DNA of 64,000 nt from Cellulomonas sp. JZ18 (GTDB lineage: Bacteria; Actinomycetota; Actinomycetes; Actinomycetales; Cellulomonadaceae). This document shows, in pieces, positions 11,144 to 20,459 of the stretch. The notes beneath the pieces were generated by a model that saw only the letters and a program-made list of their open reading frames with translations, did not search any database and was not told the DNA's origin. A program made the position numbers and the translations under genes. The stretch is taken from assembly GCF_009720485.1 (NCBI RefSeq), contig NZ_CP045245.1:2170001-2234000 (forward strand), given 5' to 3'. The number at the start of each line of letters is the position of its first letter. Position 1 is the stretch's first letter.

Positions 11144-12081
11144 CGACGAGCACCACGACCCTGCCCGGCGCGACCACGACGGCCGCGCCGCCCCTGACCC
11201 AGCTCGACGCGCTGGAGTCCGAGGCGATCCACGTCATGCGCGAGGTCGCCGGCGAGTTCGAGCGCCCGGTGCTGCTGTTCTCGGGCGGCAAGGACTCGAT
11301 CGTCATGCTGCACCTGGCACGCAAGGCGTTCTGGCCCGCGCCCGTCCCGTTCCCGGTCATGCACGTCGACACGGGGCACAACTTCCCCGAGGTCATCGCC
11401 TACCGGGACGCCACCGTCGCCGAGCACGGCCTGCGCCTGGTCGTCGCGAGCGTGCAGGACGCCATCGACGACGGCCGGGTCGTCGAGACGCCCGGCGGCT
11501 CGCGCAACCCGCTGCAGACGGTGCCGCTGCTCGACGCCATCACGGAGCACCGGTTCGACGCGGTGTTCGGCGGTGGGCGCCGCGACGAGGAGAAGGCGCG
11601 CGCGAAGGAGCGGATGTTCTCCCTGCGGGACGAGTTCGGGCAGTGGGACCCGCGTCGGCAGCGGCCCGAGCTGTGGGACCTGTACAACGGCCGGCACAAG
11701 CCGGGCGAGCACGTGCGCGTGTTCCCGCTGTCGAACTGGACCGAGCTCGACGTGTGGCGGTACATCGAGCGCGAGCGGATCCCGCTGCCGGAGATCTACT
11801 ACGCGCACGAGCGGGACGTGTTCGCGCGCGACGGCATGTGGCTGACGGCCGGCGGCTGGGGCGGCCCCCGTCCCGGTGAGGTCGTCGAGCGCCGGACCGT
11901 GCGCTACCGGACGGTCGGGGACATGAGCTGCACGGGTGCGGTCGACTCGACGGCCGCGACGGTGGCCGAGGTCATCGCCGAGGTCGCCGCGAGCCGGCTG
12001 ACCGAGCGCGGGGCGACCCGCGCGGACGACCGGGCCTCCGAGGCCGCCATGGAGGACCGCAAGCGCGAGGGGTACTTCTGA
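11140..12081 (+). CDS. cysD: Sulfate adenylyltransferase subunit 2 CysD
   Basis: A 313-residue ATP sulfurylase catalytic subunit that makes APS from sulfate and ATP, driven by the GTPase CysN. The PP-loop SGGKDS is at residues 48-53, and FGGGRRDEEKARAKER and the conserved LSNWTELDVWRYI follow. An unusual Thr/Ala-rich N-terminal tail of about 20 residues precedes the domain. The start ATG overlaps the cysH stop (ATGA), and the stop shares one base with the cysN ATG. Confidence 0.96.
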   Translation: MTTSTTTLPGATTTAAPPLTQLDALESEAIHVMREVAGEFERPVLLFSGGKDSIVMLHLARKAFWPAPVPFPVMHVDTGHNFPEVIAYRDATVAEHGLRLVVASVQDAIDDGRVVETPGGSRNPLQTVPLLDAITEHRFDAVFGGGRRDEEKARAKERMFSLRDEFGQWDPRRQRPELWDLYNGRHKPGEHVRVFPLSNWTELDVWRYIERERIPLPEIYYAHERDVFARDGMWLTAGGWGGPRPGEVVERRTVRYRTVGDMSCTGAVDSTAATVAEVIAEVAASRLTERGATRADDRASEAAMEDRKREGYF

Positions 12082-13520
12082 TGGGCACCCAGACCACGAC
12101 CGACCTCCCCGCGGCGGCCGGCGCCGCCGACCACGCGCAGCGCGACCTGCTGCGCCTGGCCACCGCCGGCTCGGTCGACGACGGCAAGAGCACGCTCATC
12201 GGGCGGCTGCTGTACGACACGAAGTCCGTGCTCGCCGACCAGCTCTCGGCCGTCGAGCGGGCGACGCGGGCGCGCGGCGGCGACGGGACGGCCGTCGACC
12301 TGGCGCTGCTGACCGACGGCCTGCGCGCCGAGCGCGAGCAGGGCATCACGATCGACGTCGCGTACCGGTACTTCTCGACCGCGCGCCGCGCGTTCGTCCT
12401 GGCGGACACGCCCGGGCACGTGCAGTACACGCGCAACATGGTGACGGGCGCCTCCACGGCCGAGCTCGCGATCGTGCTGGTGGACGCGCGCAAGGGCGTC
12501 CTCGAGCAGACCCGCCGGCACGCCGCGCTCACCGCGCTGCTGGGCGTCCCGCACGTCGTGCTCGCGGTGAACAAGATGGACCTCGTGGGCTTCGACGAGC
12601 CGACGTTCACCGCCATCGCGCGCGAGTTCGCGGACTACGCGCACGTGCTCGGACTCCCCGACGTGCACGCCGTGCCGCTGTCGGCGCTCGACGGCGACAA
12701 CGTCGTGGTGCGCTCGGACCGGACCCCCTGGTACGACGGGCCCACGCTGCTCGAGCTGCTCGAGCAGGTGCCCGTCGGCCGTGACGCCGCCGCGGAGGCG
12801 CTGCGGCTGCCCGTGCAGTACGTCATCCGCCCGCGCACGCCCGAGCACCCCGACTACCGCGGGTACGCGGGCAAGGTCGCGTCCGGCGTCGTGCGGGTCG
12901 GTGACGAGCTGCGCGTGCTGCCGTCGGGACGCACCAGCCGGGTCGTGGGGATCGACACGTTCGACGGCCCGCTCGCCGAGGCGGCCGCGCCGCTGTCGGT
13001 GACCGTGCGCCTCGCCGACGACCTCGACGTCGCGCGCGGCGACGTGCTCGTCCCCGCGGCCGAGGACGTCGCCACCGGGCAGGACCTGGTCGGCACCGTC
13101 TGCTGGCTGACCGAGCGCCGCTCCGTCCCCGGGGCGCGCGTGCTCGTCCGCACCGGCACGCGCACGGTCCGCGCGCTGCTGCGGGAGGTCGACGCCCGCC
13201 TCGACGTCGACACCCTGACGGTCGAGCAGTGGGACCCCGTGGACACGGTGCGCACGATCGACGCCACGGACACGTCGTCGGACGCCGCGCCGCGCTCGCT
13301 CGGCCTCAACGCGATCGGCCGCGTGCGGGTGCGGCTCGCCGAGCCCGTCGTGCTCGACGACTACGCGACGCACCGCCGCACCGGTGGCTTCCTGCTCGTG
13401 GACCCGTCGGACGGCAGCACCCTCGCCGCCGGGATGGTCGGGCCGACGCTGCTCGACCGGCTCGCGCCCGTGCGGGCCGACGAGCGGGACGACGACTGGC
13501 TGGCCGGGGCCGGGATATGA
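12081..13520 (+). CDS. cysN: Sulfate adenylyltransferase subunit 1 CysN (GTPase)
   Basis: A 479-residue EF-Tu-like GTPase that couples GTP hydrolysis to APS formation by CysD. G1 is GSVDDGKST (residues 30-38), G3 is DTPGH and G4 is NKMD. The length equals the GTPase plus two beta-barrel domains, so there is no fused APS kinase (CysC) domain, unlike mycobacterial CysNC. The ATG overlaps the last base of cysD (TGATG). The stop overlaps the cysG ATG. Confidence 0.96.
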   Translation: MGTQTTTDLPAAAGAADHAQRDLLRLATAGSVDDGKSTLIGRLLYDTKSVLADQLSAVERATRARGGDGTAVDLALLTDGLRAEREQGITIDVAYRYFSTARRAFVLADTPGHVQYTRNMVTGASTAELAIVLVDARKGVLEQTRRHAALTALLGVPHVVLAVNKMDLVGFDEPTFTAIAREFADYAHVLGLPDVHAVPLSALDGDNVVVRSDRTPWYDGPTLLELLEQVPVGRDAAAEALRLPVQYVIRPRTPEHPDYRGYAGKVASGVVRVGDELRVLPSGRTSRVVGIDTFDGPLAEAAAPLSVTVRLADDLDVARGDVLVPAAEDVATGQDLVGTVCWLTERRSVPGARVLVRTGTRTVRALLREVDARLDVDTLTVEQWDPVDTVRTIDATDTSSDAAPRSLGLNAIGRVRVRLAEPVVLDDYATHRRTGGFLLVDPSDGSTLAAGMVGPTLLDRLAPVRADERDDDWLAGAGI

Positions 13521-14725
13521 GCGCCCGCCACCCGCTCCTGCTCGACGTGACGGGCCGCCGCGTCGTCGTCGTCGGCGGCGGGCCGGTGGCGGCGCGCCGC
13601 GCCCGCGGGCTGCTCGCGGACGGTGCGGACGTGCACGTGGTGGCACCGGCCCTGTGCGAGGACCTCGCGGAGCTCGCCGCGAGCGGTGGCGTGCGCTGGC
13701 ACGCGCGCCCGTACGCCCCGGGCGACCTCGACGGCGCCTGGCTCGTGCACACCGCGACCGGCGACCGGCGGACGGACGACCAGGTGGCCGCCGACGCCGA
13801 GGCGGACCGCACCTGGTGCGTGCGGGCCGACGACGCCGCCGCGTCGAGCGCCTGGACGCCCGCCGTCGCCCGCGCCGGCGACGTGACCCTCGCCGTCGGC
13901 GCCGGCCGCGACCCGCGCCGCGCGGTGGCGCTGCGCGGTGCGCTGCAGGGCCTGCTCGACGCGGGCGCCCTGCCCGTGCGCCGCCACCGGCCCGGACCGG
14001 GCCGGGTCACGCTCGTCGGCGGCGGTCCCGGGGACCCGGGCCTCATCACGACCCGCGGGCGCCGCGCGCTCGCGGAGGCGGACGTCGTCGTCGTCGACCG
14101 CCTCGCCCCGCGTGCGCTGCTCGACGAGCTGGAGCCGGGCGTCGAGGTCGTCGAGGCGGGCAAGGCCCCGCACGCGCACACCCTCACCCAGGACGAGATC
14201 AACCGGCTGCTCGTGGAGCGCGCGCAGGCCGGGCAGCGGGTCGTGCGGCTCAAGGGCGGCGACCCGTTCGTGCTCGGGCGCGGCGGCGAGGAGCTGCAGG
14301 CGTGCCGCGACGCGGGCGTCGAGGTCGAGGTCGTGCCGGGCGTGACGAGCGCGATCGCCGTGCCCGCGGCCGCCGGGGTCCCCGTGACGCACCGGCACGT
14401 GGCCCGGCAGGTGACGGTCGTCTCGGCCCACGACGCCGAGACCGACTGGGAGACCCTGGCCCGGCTGCGCGGCACGCTCGTGCTGCTCATGGGCGTCGCA
14501 CGCCTCGGCGACCACATGGACCGCCTGCGCACGCACGGGCTCGACCCGGCGACGCCGGTGGCCGTCGTCGAGAGCGGGACGCTGCCCGGGCAGCGCACGA
14601 CGCTCGGCACGGTCGCGGACATCGCGGCCCGCGCCGCTGCCGTCGGCGTGCAGAACCCCGCGGTGGTCGTCGTCGGGCACGTCGCGTCGCTCGCCGCGGT
14701 GCTCGGTCCGCAGCCCCTAGCCTGA
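13517..14725 (+). CDS. cysG: Siroheme synthase CysG (precorrin-2 dehydrogenase / uroporphyrinogen-III C-methyltransferase)
   Basis: A 402-residue bifunctional protein supplying siroheme to the sulfite reductase made at the head of this operon. The N-terminal Rossmann domain has [14 protein letters not shown] (residues 16-28) for precorrin-2 oxidation. The C-terminal SUMT domain starts near residue 163 with [15 protein letters not shown] and includes [17 protein letters not shown] and the VVPGVTSA motif. The dimerisation segment between them is short, so ferrochelatase activity is less certain. ATGA overlap with cysN makes it part of the translationally coupled chain. Confidence 0.94.
   Translation: MSARHPLLLDVTGRRVVVVGGGPVAARRARGLLADGADVHVVAPALCEDLAELAASGGVRWHARPYAPGDLDGAWLVHTATGDRRTDDQVAADAEADRTWCVRADDAAASSAWTPAVARAGDVTLAVGAGRDPRRAVALRGALQGLLDAGALPVRRHRPGPGRVTLVGGGPGDPGLITTRGRRALAEADVVVVDRLAPRALLDELEPGVEVVEAGKAPHAHTLTQDEINRLLVERAQAGQRVVRLKGGDPFVLGRGGEELQACRDAGVEVEVVPGVTSAIAVPAAAGVPVTHRHVARQVTVVSAHDAETDWETLARLRGTLVLLMGVARLGDHMDRLRTHGLDPATPVAVVESGTLPGQRTTLGTVADIAARAAAVGVQNPAVVVVGHVASLAAVLGPQPLA
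14718..14723 (+). promoter_or_regulatory. Candidate leaderless -10 element (TAGCCT)
   Basis: TAGCCT lies 7 nt before the GTG of the RibD-like gene at 14731. It overlaps the end of cysG, so the gene could be transcribed both from here and by read-through. Confidence 0.5.
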
Positions 14726-14730
14726 GCGGC

Positions 14731-15567
14731 GTGCAGCCCGCCCCCGCCTACGACCTGCTCCTCCCCCGCGACCGGGCCGGCGTGCTCCCGGTGCGCGAGG
14801 GCGAGCCGGACCTGCTCGCGCTGTTCGCGGACGCGGAGGACCGCGCGGGCACGCACGTGCGCGCGAACATGGTCGCGACGCTCGACGGGGCCGGTGCGGG
14901 GCCCGACGGCCGGTCGGCGTCGATCAGCAGCCCGGCCGACCGCCGGATGTTCCGTGTGCTGCGCGCACTGGCGGACGTCGTGCTCGTCGGTGCGGGCACG
15001 GTCCGCGTCGAGGGGTACCGCGAGCTGCCCGTGGCGGAGCACCTGCGCGACGCCCGGGCGTCCCTCGGGCGCGCGCCGCACATCGCGCTCGCGGTCGTGA
15101 CGCGGCGCGGCGAGGTCCCCGCGGACGTGCGTCCCGGCGGGCAGCCGCCGTTCGTCGTCACGGGACCGGACGGCCGGGACGCCGCCGTGCGCTGCGTCGG
15201 CGCCGAGCGCGTCCTCCAGGTCCCCGCGGTCGACGGGCGGCTCGACCTCGCGGCCGCGCTCGACGCCCTCGCCGACCGGGGGGTGCGCCAGGTGCTCACG
15301 GAGGGCGGGCCGTCCCTGCTCGCCGACCTGCTCGCGGCCGACCTCGTCGACGAGCTGTGCCTGACCACCACACCGCTGCTCGCCGGGCCGGCGGCGCCCG
15401 GCGTGCTCGCCGGCGGCTCCCGCCTCGACCCGCCCGCGGGCGCGCACCTGCGCCACCTCCTGCACGCGCAGGGCACGCTGCTCGCGCGGTGGGACCTGCG
15501 GGGTCCGACGGCCGCCGGTGCGACGTCCGGCGAGGTCAGCGCCGCGCCCGTAGGCTCGGGCGCGTGA
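14731..15567 (+). CDS. RibD C-terminal-domain (pyrimidine reductase-like) protein
   Basis: A 278-residue protein of the dihydrofolate-reductase-like RibD C-terminal family. Visible motifs are the substrate-binding ANMVATLDG, the NADPH-binding [13 protein letters not shown] and [13 protein letters not shown]. It lacks the deaminase half of RibD, so it is a stand-alone reductase of unknown substrate rather than the complete riboflavin enzyme. The GTG at 14731 is chosen because the family N-terminus begins just after it. It follows cysG by 5 nt and overlaps the next gene by 4 nt (GTGA). Confidence 0.85.
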   Translation: MQPAPAYDLLLPRDRAGVLPVREGEPDLLALFADAEDRAGTHVRANMVATLDGAGAGPDGRSASISSPADRRMFRVLRALADVVLVGAGTVRVEGYRELPVAEHLRDARASLGRAPHIALAVVTRRGEVPADVRPGGQPPFVVTGPDGRDAAVRCVGAERVLQVPAVDGRLDLAAALDALADRGVRQVLTEGGPSLLADLLAADLVDELCLTTTPLLAGPAAPGVLAGGSRLDPPAGAHLRHLLHAQGTLLARWDLRGPTAAGATSGEVSAAPVGSGA

Positions 15568-16049
15568 CCGACACGATCCTGGTCCTCACCGAGGACACCC
15601 TCGCCGACGCCGACGTCCGCCACATCCTCGCGCTGCACGAGGAGGAGCAGCTCGCCTACCGGGTACTCGTCCCGGCCGACACCGAGCGGCCCCTCGTGCC
15701 GTGGATCGTCGACGCCCTCAGCCTCGGCGAGCTGCGCGAGGCGTGGGACCGCGCGCTCGGCAAGGAGCCGAGCCGTGCCCAGGCCCGCGCGACCGCGCAG
15801 GAGCAGATCGACGGCAGCGTGGCCGCGTTCCGTGCCGCCGGGCGGGACGCGACCGGGCAGATCACGGACGACGACCCGCTGCCGGCCCTGCGCACCGCCG
15901 TCGCGGCCGGCGACGTCCGGGAGGTCGTCGTCGTCACGTACCCGCACCTGGTCGAGGACACGTTCCACACCGACTGGGCGTCGCGCGCACGCGACGAGCT
16001 GCACGTGCCGGTGCTGCACCTGTACAGCGGGACGAGCGAGCTCGGCTGA
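15564..16049 (+). CDS. Conserved hypothetical protein, alpha/beta fold
   Basis: A 161-residue protein I do not recognise by function. Alternating hydrophobic strands ([33 protein letters not shown]) and helices suggest a Rossmann-like or UspA-like fold. There is no membrane segment, signal peptide or clear catalytic motif. The GTG start overlaps the RibD-like gene stop, so the two are probably co-expressed. A TAGGCT hexamer 7 nt upstream (15551-15556) could also drive it. The gene ends at a very strong terminator. Confidence 0.75.
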   Translation: MTDTILVLTEDTLADADVRHILALHEEEQLAYRVLVPADTERPLVPWIVDALSLGELREAWDRALGKEPSRAQARATAQEQIDGSVAAFRAAGRDATGQITDDDPLPALRTAVAAGDVREVVVVTYPHLVEDTFHTDWASRARDELHVPVLHLYSGTSELG

Positions 16050-16058
16050 CGTCACGGC

Positions 16059-16104
16059 GACGCGACGGAGGGCGGGACCCGCGGGTCCCGCCCTCCGTCG
16101 CGTC
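16059..16104. terminator. Perfect 22-bp inverted repeat between convergent genes
   Basis: The arms 16059-16080 and 16083-16104 are perfectly complementary over 22 bp with a 2-nt centre, so a few central pairs would open into a loop. It sits in the 80-nt gap between the gene ending at 16049 and the racemase ending at 16130, so it can terminate both. Confidence 0.85.
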
Positions 16105-16129
16105 CGCCCTGCTACGCAGCCGTCGCCGC

Positions 16130-16846
16130 TCAGCCGGCCTCGCCGCGCAGCCGTCGCCCCGACCGCACCACGGTGCGGCGCGCGAGCACGTCGAGCGAGT
16201 CGACGAACAGCGGGTCCGCGAGCAGGTCGTGCTGGAGTGCCACCACGGACAGCTCGGTGCACCCGAGCACGACGACGTCCGCCCCGCGCTCGGCGAGCCG
16301 ACCCGCGACGGCGCGCAGCGCGTCGACGTCGGCCGGGCGCCCGGCCTTCACCTGGTCGTAGATGATCGACATGACGCGGGCCTGCTCGTCCGCCTCCGGC
16401 TCGACCACGGCCAGCCCGCGCTCGGCGGCCGCCCGCTGGTAGACGCCGGACGCGAGGGTGCCGCTCGTGACGAGCAGGCCGACGGCGGACGCACCGGGGC
16501 GCGCGGCCACCTCGTCGACGGTCTCGTCGACGATGCTCAGCACCGGGATCCGCACGGCGGCCGCGACCTCGTCGGTGAAGTGGTGCGCCGTGTTGCACGG
16601 CACGACGACGAAGTCGACGCCGAGCGCCTCGAGCCGGCGCGCGTCGGCCGCCATGACGGGCCCGGGGTCGTCGGGCGAGTCCCCCAGGATGTAGGCGGTG
16701 CGATCGGGGATCGACGCGTGCTGCAGCACGACCATGTCGACGTGGTCCTGGTCGCGCCCGGCGTCCGTGTGCCGCACGACGAGGTCGAGGAAGCTCACCG
16801 TCGCCGCGGGGCCCACGCCGCCGATCACCCCGACCTCGCCGCTCAC
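16130..16846 (-). CDS. Aspartate/glutamate racemase family protein
   Basis: A 238-residue cofactor-independent racemase. The two catalytic cysteines are Cys84 in CNTAHHF and Cys196 in GCTEL, and the N-terminal GVIGGVGPAAT is typical of aspartate racemases. It converts L-Asp (or L-Glu) to the D-form. The GTG start overlaps the upstream ATP-grasp ligase stop by 4 nt; the frame is open further upstream but that part lies inside the ligase. Pairing with that ligase suggests it supplies D-Asp or D-Glu for the peptidoglycan cross-bridge. Substrate choice cannot be read from the sequence. Confidence 0.88.
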   Translation of the reverse strand: MSGEVGVIGGVGPAATVSFLDLVVRHTDAGRDQDHVDMVVLQHASIPDRTAYILGDSPDDPGPVMAADARRLEALGVDFVVVPCNTAHHFTDEVAAAVRIPVLSIVDETVDEVAARPGASAVGLLVTSGTLASGVYQRAAAERGLAVVEPEADEQARVMSIIYDQVKAGRPADVDALRAVAGRLAERGADVVVLGCTELSVVALQHDLLADPLFVDSLDVLARRTVVRSGRRLRGEAG

Positions 16847-18117
16847 GCCTGCGCCCCCCGGGCCGGCCACGGGTGGTACCGGCGGTACTTGCGGACCTGG
16901 TTCGCCTGGGCGGCGGCGAGGTACGCCAGACGCCGCGGGTGGGTCTCCGCGGAGTACCACAGCGGGTTCGTCACCTGGCCGGACCGCTGCAGGCCGCGGA
17001 CCTGCGCCCGCACCCCGGGGTCGGTGACGTACCGCAGCAGGAGCGCCATGGGCAGCACCGTGTACAGGTGCGGCGACGTGAGGTGGTCGGCCGCGCCGTC
17101 GGGCAGCGGGTCCAGCCCCTGCACGTGCTCACGCACGTAGAGCTCGGCCGTGTTGCGCCCGCCGGCGGTGATGTAGAAGTTCGACCGCCCGAGCCGCGGG
17201 TTGAGCTCGAAGAACACCGTCCGCCCGTCGCGCGGGTCGTACTTCAGGTCGAAGTTCGCGTACCCGCGCCACCCGAGGTGCTCGAGCAGACGGGTCGCCT
17301 GCGCGACGATCTCCTCGTCGTGCCCCGTGACGATGCCGGCGGGGTTCCCGAGCGCACCGGGCGTGTGCTCCTCGAGCAGGACGTGGCCGAACGCGGAGAA
17401 CCGGACCTTGCCGTCGAGGTCGACGTAGCACGTGAGGATCCGCATGCCGGAGTCGTCGCCCGGGATGAGGTCCTGCACCACGAAGCGGCCCTGGTACCCC
17501 GAGACGCGCACCCGCTCGAGCAGGTCCGCCAGGTCGGCCGGCGAGTCGACGGTGAAGACCTTCTTCTTCCCCGGGAACTCGACGAGGTGGTACGCGGCCG
17601 TGTCGGCCGCCTTGGCGATGACCGGGAAGCGCAGCGCGGAGGTGTCGGGCGTCCCGCCCGCCTGCACGTCGTGCACGACCGTCGCGGGGTGGTCGATGCC
17701 CAGCTCGACGCACAGCTCGCCGAACAGCACCTTGTCCGTGACGCGGTCCAGGGTCGCGACGTCGACGTACGGGATCGTGTACAGGTCCTCGAGCTCGGCC
17801 CGGTTCTCCACGATCGTGCGCACGAGCCAGTCGGCGCTGCCGAGCAGCACCCGGGACCGGCCCGGGTGCTGCTCGGCGATCGCCCGCAGGCGCGCCACGA
17901 CCGTGGCCGCGTCGTCGATGCCGGGCTCGACGACCGCGTCGAGGATCCGCGAGTGCCGGGTCAGCCCCGTCGAGACCGACGGCAGCACGACCGAGCGGAC
18001 GCCGTACGCCTCGTGGAACGTCCGCGCGATGCTGTACGCACCGATGTCGCCGCCCAGGACCACGGGCAGCAGGTCCGGCACCGGGACCTGCGCCCCCGTG
18101 GGACGCGCCGCGCTCAC
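16843..18117 (-). CDS. ATP-grasp carboxylate-amine ligase, probable D-aspartate/D-glutamate ligase for peptidoglycan
   Basis: A 424-residue ATP-grasp protein. An N-terminal Rossmann-like part (VVLGGDIGAYSIART) is followed by the ATP-grasp fold with FPVIAKAAD, VVQDLIPGDDSGM and the metal-binding FFELNPRLGRSNFY. It is directly coupled by a GTGA overlap to an Asp/Glu racemase downstream, the arrangement seen for Asl/Rac of Enterococcus faecium, which attach D-Asp to the side-chain amine of the peptidoglycan precursor. Cellulomonas walls have an L-Orn bridge with D-Asp or D-Glu, which fits. It also overlaps gnd upstream by 4 nt. Function is inferred from fold and context. Confidence 0.82.
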   Translation of the reverse strand: MSAARPTGAQVPVPDLLPVVLGGDIGAYSIARTFHEAYGVRSVVLPSVSTGLTRHSRILDAVVEPGIDDAATVVARLRAIAEQHPGRSRVLLGSADWLVRTIVENRAELEDLYTIPYVDVATLDRVTDKVLFGELCVELGIDHPATVVHDVQAGGTPDTSALRFPVIAKAADTAAYHLVEFPGKKKVFTVDSPADLADLLERVRVSGYQGRFVVQDLIPGDDSGMRILTCYVDLDGKVRFSAFGHVLLEEHTPGALGNPAGIVTGHDEEIVAQATRLLEHLGWRGYANFDLKYDPRDGRTVFFELNPRLGRSNFYITAGGRNTAELYVREHVQGLDPLPDGAADHLTSPHLYTVLPMALLLRYVTDPGVRAQVRGLQRSGQVTNPLWYSAETHPRRLAYLAAAQANQVRKYRRYHPWPARGAQA

Positions 18118-19568
18118 TCGGCGGTCTCGGACCGGTCGCCCGACCACTCGGTGTGGAAGACGCCCTCGCGGTCGACCCGGCGGTAGGTGTGCGCGCCGAA
18201 GAAGTCGCGCTGCGCCTGGATGAGGTTCGCCGGCAGGCGCTCGGCCCGCACGCCGTCGTAGTAGGCGAGCGACGACGAGAACGCGGGCGTCGGCACGCCG
18301 TGGGTCGCGGCGGCCGCGACGACCCGGCGCCACGCCGCGACGCCGTTCGCCACCGCCGACGTGAAGTACGGGTCCGCCAGCAGCAGCGGCAGGTCCGCGT
18401 CCCGCTCGTAGGCCTGGGTGATCCGGTCGAGGAAGCGCGCGCGGATGATGCAGCCGCCGCGCCAGATGCGGGCCATCGCGCCACGGTCGATGTCCCAGCC
18501 GAACTCGCGCGAGGCGGCGGCGATCTGGTCGAAGCCCTGCGAGTACGCGACGACCTTCGACGCGTACAGCGCGAGACGCACGTCCTCGATGAACCGGCCG
18601 GGCTCGGGCACGTGCCAGGCGACGGTGTCCGCGGGCAGCACGCCGCGCGCGGCGGCACGCTGCGGGGCCGAGCCGGACAGCGCGCGGGCGAACGTCGCCT
18701 CCGCGATGCCCGTGATCGGCACGCCGAGGTCCAGCGCGTTCTGGACCGTCCAGCGGCCGGTGCCCTTCTGCTCGGCCGCGTCCGCGACGACGTCCACGAA
18801 CGCGTTGCCGGTGGCGGCGTCCACGTGCTGCAGCACGTCGGCGGTGATCTCGATGAGGAACGACTCGAGGTCGCCGGTGTTCCAGGCCTCGAAGACCTCG
18901 CCGATCTCCTTCGCGGAGGCGCCCAGGCCCTGGCGCAGCAGGTCGTAGGCCTCGGCGATGAGCTGCATGTCGGCGTACTCGATGCCGTTGTGGACCATCT
19001 TGACGAAGTGACCGGCGCCGCCCGGTCCGACGTAGGTGCAGCACGGCACCCCGTCGACCTTGGCGGAGATCGCCTCGAGGATCGGCCCGAGCGACTCGTA
19101 CGACTCGCGCGTGCCGCCCGGCATGATCGACGGCCCGTTGAGCGCCCCCTCCTCGCCGCCGGACACGCCCGTGCCGACGAAGTGCAGGCCCTTCTCGCGC
19201 AGCGCGGCCTCGCGGCGGACCGTGTCGGGGAAGTGCGCGTTGCCGGCGTCGACGACGATGTCGCCGGGCTCGAGCAGCGGGACGAGCTCGTCGATGACGG
19301 CGTCGGTCGGGGCGCCCGCCTTGACCATGATGACGACCTTGCGCGGACGCTCGAGCGCGGCGACGAAGTCGGCCAGCGTCTCGGCCGGCACGAAGGTGCC
19401 CTCGTCGCCGTGCTCGGCGACGAGCGAGTGCATGCGCGCGGGGGTCCGGTTGTGCACCGCGACGGTGTAGCCGTGGCGCGCGAAGTTCCGCGCGAGGTTG
19501 CGGCCCATCACCGCCAGTCCGGTCACACCGATCTGCGCGGTGCCCTGGTCAGACGCGGGGACAGACAT
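18114..19568 (-). CDS. gnd: 6-phosphogluconate dehydrogenase (NADP-dependent, decarboxylating)
   Basis: A 484-residue enzyme of the oxidative pentose phosphate pathway, 6-phosphogluconate to ribulose 5-phosphate with CO2 and NADPH. The nucleotide fold is GLAVMGRNLA (residues 17-26), GVSGGEEGA binds substrate, and GAGHFVKMVHNGIEY carries the catalytic Lys. The length matches the long homodimeric form. The ATG at 19568 has AAGGAG 7 nt upstream. A TAGTCT hexamer at 19651-19656 (minus) is a possible -10. It is the first gene of an operon with the ligase and racemase. Confidence 0.97.
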   Translation of the reverse strand: MSVPASDQGTAQIGVTGLAVMGRNLARNFARHGYTVAVHNRTPARMHSLVAEHGDEGTFVPAETLADFVAALERPRKVVIMVKAGAPTDAVIDELVPLLEPGDIVVDAGNAHFPDTVRREAALREKGLHFVGTGVSGGEEGALNGPSIMPGGTRESYESLGPILEAISAKVDGVPCCTYVGPGGAGHFVKMVHNGIEYADMQLIAEAYDLLRQGLGASAKEIGEVFEAWNTGDLESFLIEITADVLQHVDAATGNAFVDVVADAAEQKGTGRWTVQNALDLGVPITGIAEATFARALSGSAPQRAAARGVLPADTVAWHVPEPGRFIEDVRLALYASKVVAYSQGFDQIAAASREFGWDIDRGAMARIWRGGCIIRARFLDRITQAYERDADLPLLLADPYFTSAVANGVAAWRRVVAAAATHGVPTPAFSSSLAYYDGVRAERLPANLIQAQRDFFGAHTYRRVDREGVFHTEWSGDRSETAE

Positions 19569-19715
19569 CACGGGACTCCTTCGACGCGAGGGTGCACCCG
19601 CGCCCGCCGGTGGCCGGCGTCGCGACGCGGACGTGCGGTGACGGGAGTCGAGACTAGTCGGACGAACGGCACCGGCCCTGCGGCGTGCCGGACGTCGAGA
19701 CGCGTGGCACCGCCC

Positions 19716-19721
19716 TACTCT
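19716..19721 (+). promoter_or_regulatory. Candidate leaderless -10 element (TACTCT) of the DUF3000 gene
   Basis: TACTCT lies exactly 7 nt before the GTG at 19729, with no ribosome-binding site between. Confidence 0.55.
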
Positions 19722-19728
19722 CACCGGC

Positions 19729-20310
19729 GTGACCCCCGCTGGACCCGACGACGTCCCCGCCGAGTTCGTGCGGGCGCTCCGCTCGCTGCGCGCGGTGCCC
19801 GTGCGCCCCGAGGTCGTCCTCGACGAGGTGCCCGGCCCGGGCCGCATCGCCCCGTACTCGGCGGCGCTGACGGCCGAGGTGCGCACCGCGCGCCGCTCGG
19901 TCGCGGCCGAGGACCTCGCCTCGGGGCGGTTCGTGGTGCTGTACGACCCGGAGGGCCAGGAGGCCTGGGAGGGCTCGTTCCGGCTGGTGACGCTCGTGCG
20001 TGCGTCGCTCGAGCCCGAGGTCGGCGCGGACCCGCTGCTCGCCGAGGTGGCGTGGACGTGGTTCGGCGACGCGCTCGAGGCGGCCGGCGTGGCGCCGCAC
20101 GCGGCGGGCGGCACGGTCACGCGCGTGCTGTCGCAGAGCTTCGGCGCCCTCGAGCGGCGCGACGAGCAGACCGAGCTGGAGATCCGCGCGTCGTGGACGG
20201 CGTGGGACGAGGACCTCGGCCCGCACCTGACCGCGTGGACGACCCTGCTGTGCACGGCCGCCGGCCTGCCGCCGCTGCCCGAGGGCGTCGTGCCCCTGCC
20301 GCGGCGCTGA
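19729..20310 (+). CDS. DUF3000 domain-containing protein
   Basis: A 193-residue soluble protein of the actinobacteria-specific DUF3000 family, recognised from EFVRALRSLR, RIAPYSAALTAEV, RFVVLYDPEGQEAWEG and WTTLLCTAAGLPPLPEG. The function is unknown. It lies upstream of the LuxR-type regulator and the RNase D-like gene, a grouping common in actinobacteria. The GTG start and the absence of a Shine-Dalgarno fit the leaderless promoter just upstream. A small hairpin follows the stop. Confidence 0.88.
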   Translation: MTPAGPDDVPAEFVRALRSLRAVPVRPEVVLDEVPGPGRIAPYSAALTAEVRTARRSVAAEDLASGRFVVLYDPEGQEAWEGSFRLVTLVRASLEPEVGADPLLAEVAWTWFGDALEAAGVAPHAAGGTVTRVLSQSFGALERRDEQTELEIRASWTAWDEDLGPHLTAWTTLLCTAAGLPPLPEGVVPLPRR

Positions 20311-20323
20311 CCTGCGCACCCGT

Positions 20324-20337
20324 CCCCCGTCCGGGGG
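20324..20337 (+). terminator. Short GC hairpin after DUF3000
   Basis: CCCCC-GTCC-GGGGG forms a 5-bp stem with a 4-nt loop, 14 nt past the stop. It is short for a terminator and may only attenuate. Confidence 0.35.
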
Positions 20338-20459
20338 TGGACGTTCACCCGGGTCAGAACCGCCCAGACCGGCGCCAACCGACCGCCGGGGGCGCCGCGC
20401 GGGCCCCGAGCCGGCGCGGGTGCCTCAAGTGGAGGGGGTGGGGTGCCGATCCTCCGGAC

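Noticed and set aside
15551..15556. TAGGCT as a separate promoter for the gene at 15564
   Set aside because: The spacing fits a leaderless -10, but it lies inside the coding end of the preceding gene, which overlaps 15564 by 4 nt. Co-transcription is simpler, so it is mentioned only in that gene's entry.
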